A stretch of 22,520 bases of DNA, from the NCBI GenBank assembly GCA_964531215.1, contig CAZHFK010000016.1, positions 1 through 22,520 of the forward strand. Direction: 5' to 3'. The position numbers were made by a program, and so were the translations under genes. The notes under the pieces were generated by a model. It made no database searches. It worked only from the letters and a program-made list of their open reading frames with translations, and was not told the origin of the DNA. Below, one piece after another: positions 20,877 to 22,520 of this stretch (position 1 is the first letter of the stretch; the number at the start of each line of letters is the position of its first letter). This DNA comes from WJKP01 sp964531215. Lineage in GTDB: Bacteria; Patescibacteriota; Patescibacteriia; CAIXNZ01.

Positions 20877-22076
20877 TTATTTTTTCAATAATTTAAAAAT
20901 CACAAGCAAAATCATAAGCAAAATCACAAAAGCACCAAGTAAAACTAAATAAAACATGAAACCGGTTGGTTGATCAGTTTCTTTTATAAAATCGGTCTTT
21001 TTATCTTTAAAACTAAAATCTTTAATAGCTACTTTTCGAAACCCGTCTTGTTCATAAATCTGCGCAACTTTTTCTCCATCCGGACTCAGCACACCGACTT
21101 GCTCAATATAATCATTATCACTGTAAAGATAATTTTTAAAATCACAACAAGGTTTTTGTTCGTTTTCACCCAGCTTTTTTATCTGATCAGTCAATAAATC
21201 ATAATGGTAAACCGGATATGTCATATAAAGATCCTGATCAGCTGAAAATTTCAAATAATCCAAATTTAAACGGTCAAAAGTTAATAATAATTCGTTGCTC
21301 TTTTTGGGAAAATAATCATCCAAATTAATTGTTTTGATAATTTCTTTTTGCGTATTGTAAATTTTAATTTCTTGTAAAGATGCGTAAATCAAATAATTGT
21401 TTTGTGGTGACCAGATCGGTTCAGTCAGCAAATAACCTTGCACATTTTCCAATTGTTTGATTTGGTTATTTTGCAAATCATGCAATTCAATCTGCGGTTG
21501 CTGGTTTTTAAATTTTATAACAGCTACATAATTACTGTCAGCTGACCAGACCGGATTAAAATAACCTTGATACTGTAAAAATTGCTGTATTTCAGCCTGG
21601 TATTTGGTCAAAATCTCATTCCGGTCAACTGTTAATTCGGTTTGATTATTATCAAGTTCTTGCAAAGCCAAAATCATGGCTAATAAATCAGTCAAAGACT
21701 GGGAAAAAGTATCGATTTTATAACAATTACCGATATTAACTGGTTCTCCGCCTGCATCGCCTTTAGTCAAAATACAATTATCTTTTAAACGTAAATTTAT
21801 AGGATCAATATCATTGCCATAAGCAATGGTTGAATCAATTAAAATTCTTTTATCAGCTAATTGCTCGGTTTTGACTAATTTTTCTCTGGCATAATCAAGC
21901 ACCGCGACATTATTATTAAGCCGGGCAAAAGCTTCGGTTGAGGTATAACCACTAAAATAATTGAGATATACCAGGCCGCTTTGAAAAACAGTACTGCCAT
22001 AAACAGTGGCTTGACCGGGCAAGACCAGGCCAAAAGTTAAGCTAAAAATAATAAAAAATAAGATTAATTTTTTCAT
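20877..22076 (-). CDS. Membrane-anchored beta-propeller (TolB/PD40-like) protein
   Basis: The 399-residue protein has a signal peptide (about 1-23), an extracytoplasmic region, and a C-terminal transmembrane helix (about 373-395) followed by KLLKK, so it is anchored with its bulk outside. The middle contains PD40/TolB-like blades such as FNPVWSADSNYVAVIKF, EPIWSPQNNYLIYASLQ and GVLSPDGEKVAQIYE, separated by short beta strands. Cys residues (CILTK and GNCYK; KPCCDF) may form disulfides. It may bind a partner protein or surface polymer; the exact function is unknown. It is the first gene of the three-gene operon with the transporter and HAD phosphatase. No Shine-Dalgarno was seen before its ATG. 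Confidence 0.8.
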   Translation of the reverse strand: MKKLILFFIIFSLTFGLVLPGQATVYGSTVFQSGLVYLNYFSGYTSTEAFARLNNNVAVLDYAREKLVKTEQLADKRILIDSTIAYGNDIDPINLRLKDNCILTKGDAGGEPVNIGNCYKIDTFSQSLTDLLAMILALQELDNNQTELTVDRNEILTKYQAEIQQFLQYQGYFNPVWSADSNYVAVIKFKNQQPQIELHDLQNNQIKQLENVQGYLLTEPIWSPQNNYLIYASLQEIKIYNTQKEIIKTINLDDYFPKKSNELLLTFDRLNLDYLKFSADQDLYMTYPVYHYDLLTDQIKKLGENEQKPCCDFKNYLYSDNDYIEQVGVLSPDGEKVAQIYEQDGFRKVAIKDFSFKDKKTDFIKETDQPTGFMFYLVLLGAFVILLMILLVIFKLLKK

Positions 22077-22158
22077 AAAGTTGTTTTTTACAATTTATTA
22101 ATTATTTTTTGGCTGTTTACTTCTCTCATTTTACCTTTTATTGGGATCCAAGTAAAGC

Positions 22159-22187
22159 TTGACTTTGGCTGATGCTTATGCTAAATG
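22159..22187 (+). promoter_or_regulatory. Predicted promoter of the small Cys-rich gene
   Basis: TTGACT (22159-22164), a 17-nt spacer and TAAATG (22182-22187), with TGC before the -10, lie on the plus strand 28 nt before the ATG. The remainder of the 139-bp gap 22077-22215 is AT-rich and holds nothing else I can support. Confidence 0.45.
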
Positions 22188-22215
22188 TAAATAACAAAAA
22201 AAAAAGAGAGCTGAT

Positions 22216-22452
22216 ATGACTGATGAAATCAAAAGAGTTCCTCTCGGTAATGGTAAAGTCATGGTAGTTCGCAAATACGGAAACTGTAGCAACAAAGGAA
22301 AATGCGACGATTATTTTTGCCGTAGTGCTGTAGCCCAAAAAGCCGGTACGGCTGTCAGCATAGGAGAAGCCAGGTGTGACAACTGCGACGGCGGAGGTAA
22401 AATTGAAAACATTATTCAAAGGGAATATTTTTTAATGCTTGTGGAAAAATAA
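22216..22452 (+). CDS. Small Cys-rich protein, unknown function
   Basis: The 78-residue protein begins MTDEIKRVPLGNGKVMVVRK and has five Cys residues: CSNKGKCDDYFC (24-35) and CDNC (54-57), the latter followed by a Gly-rich turn (DGGGK). The spacing suggests a zinc- or iron-binding fold, but it is not a standard ribbon and I do not recognise the family. GAGAG lies upstream of the ATG, 6 nt away. GC is about 40% by my count, higher than most neighbours. It is the only plus-strand gene at this end, divergent from the propeller gene, and is close to the possible end of another Cys-rich gene. Confidence 0.65.
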   Translation: MTDEIKRVPLGNGKVMVVRKYGNCSNKGKCDDYFCRSAVAQKAGTAVSIGEARCDNCDGGGKIENIIQREYFLMLVEK

Positions 22453-22458
22453 TCCTTG

Positions 22459-22520
22459 CTAATGCTTGTTACAATTGCAGCAATTAGGGTTACATTTGGG
22501 ATTTCGTTCACATGTGGTAT
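22459..22520 (-). CDS. Possible C-terminal end of a Cys-rich protein, cut by the window edge
   Basis: One minus-strand frame from the edge reads TTCERNPKCNPNCCNCNKH and then a TAG stop at 22459-22461. Five cysteines in 19 residues would be unusual by chance and resemble a metal-binding or disulfide-rich tail, but only 20 codons are visible, so it may be an accident. Confidence 0.3.
   Translation of the reverse strand, partial: TTCERNPKCNPNCCNCNKH

Noticed and set aside
22138..22419. 93-codon minus-strand frame opposite the small Cys-rich gene
   Set aside because: The plus-strand frame has a ribosome site, a promoter and a structured Cys pattern; the minus frame is its antisense shadow.
1..22520. 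tRNA or rRNA genes, insertion sequences or phage genes
   Set aside because: No cloverleaf, rRNA-like stretch, transposase, integrase or terminal inverted repeat pair could be found in any gap or frame.

Overview
The window is AT-rich (about one third GC by eye) and densely packed. It has short genes, tiny intergenic gaps and long co-oriented operons. The gene content suits a Patescibacteria/Candidate Phyla Radiation (CPR) type bacterium with a fermentative or anaerobic life: anaerobic ribonucleotide reductase, short secreted proteins with thrombospondin-3 and CGDGVC motifs, a DUF2304/GT2 pair, and no respiratory or large biosynthetic genes. This lineage assignment is an inference from content, not a marker-gene result. 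The genetic code looks standard: prfB is present and TGA is used as a stop (for example the nucleotidyltransferase gene ending at 19267). A run of ten Ns at 5227-5236 shows that this is a draft scaffold.

Layout. Nearly everything is on the minus strand and is transcribed from right to left. 1-1758: two exported or membrane-anchored proteins, one carrying a calcium-binding thrombospondin-3 motif. 1815-7285: a housekeeping and sugar operon (prfB, a GT2 glycosyltransferase, a GH13 alpha-glucosidase broken by the N gap, a ROK sugar kinase, DUF2304, rsmA). 7372-9383: an HtrA/DegP-type protease, a zinc-ribbon protein with an acidic repeat tail, and a small O6-alkylguanine-DNA alkyltransferase. 9396-13302: an anaerobic nucleotide-reduction operon (nrdR, nrdD, a separate 46-codon glycyl-radical gene, a structured RNA element, nrdG, a small membrane protein). 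Upstream of nrdR lie two NrdR boxes 33 bp apart, over or just downstream of the promoter.

13602-16915: one six-gene operon encoding a flavodoxin-fold NAD(P)H:quinone oxidoreductase, a seven-helix microbial-rhodopsin-like protein that keeps the retinal lysine but lacks the usual helix-C aspartate, an uncharacterised conserved soluble protein, a Cys-rich secreted protein, TspO, and a small membrane protein. 17015-18549: a small membrane protein on the plus strand facing DUF378, then msrB and a frameshifted msrA. 18650-19581: a plus-strand operon with very strong Shine-Dalgarno sites, encoding a nucleotidyltransferase and a tiny Gly/His-rich protein of about 57% GC in this AT-rich background. 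19638-22076: a HAD phosphatase, a LysE/CadD-like transporter and an anchored beta-propeller protein. 22216-22520: a small Cys-rich protein and possibly the end of another Cys-rich gene.

How the genes may work together. The nrd genes supply dNTPs without oxygen under NrdR control. The quinone oxidoreductase, rhodopsin-like protein and TspO, with msrA/msrB nearby, suggest a response to light or oxidative stress; this is inference from context. Several promoters share a TGnTATAAT or TATAAT -10 placed so close to the ATG that the mRNAs would have almost no leader, whereas the plus-strand genes at 18650 and 19345 carry near-perfect Shine-Dalgarno sequences.
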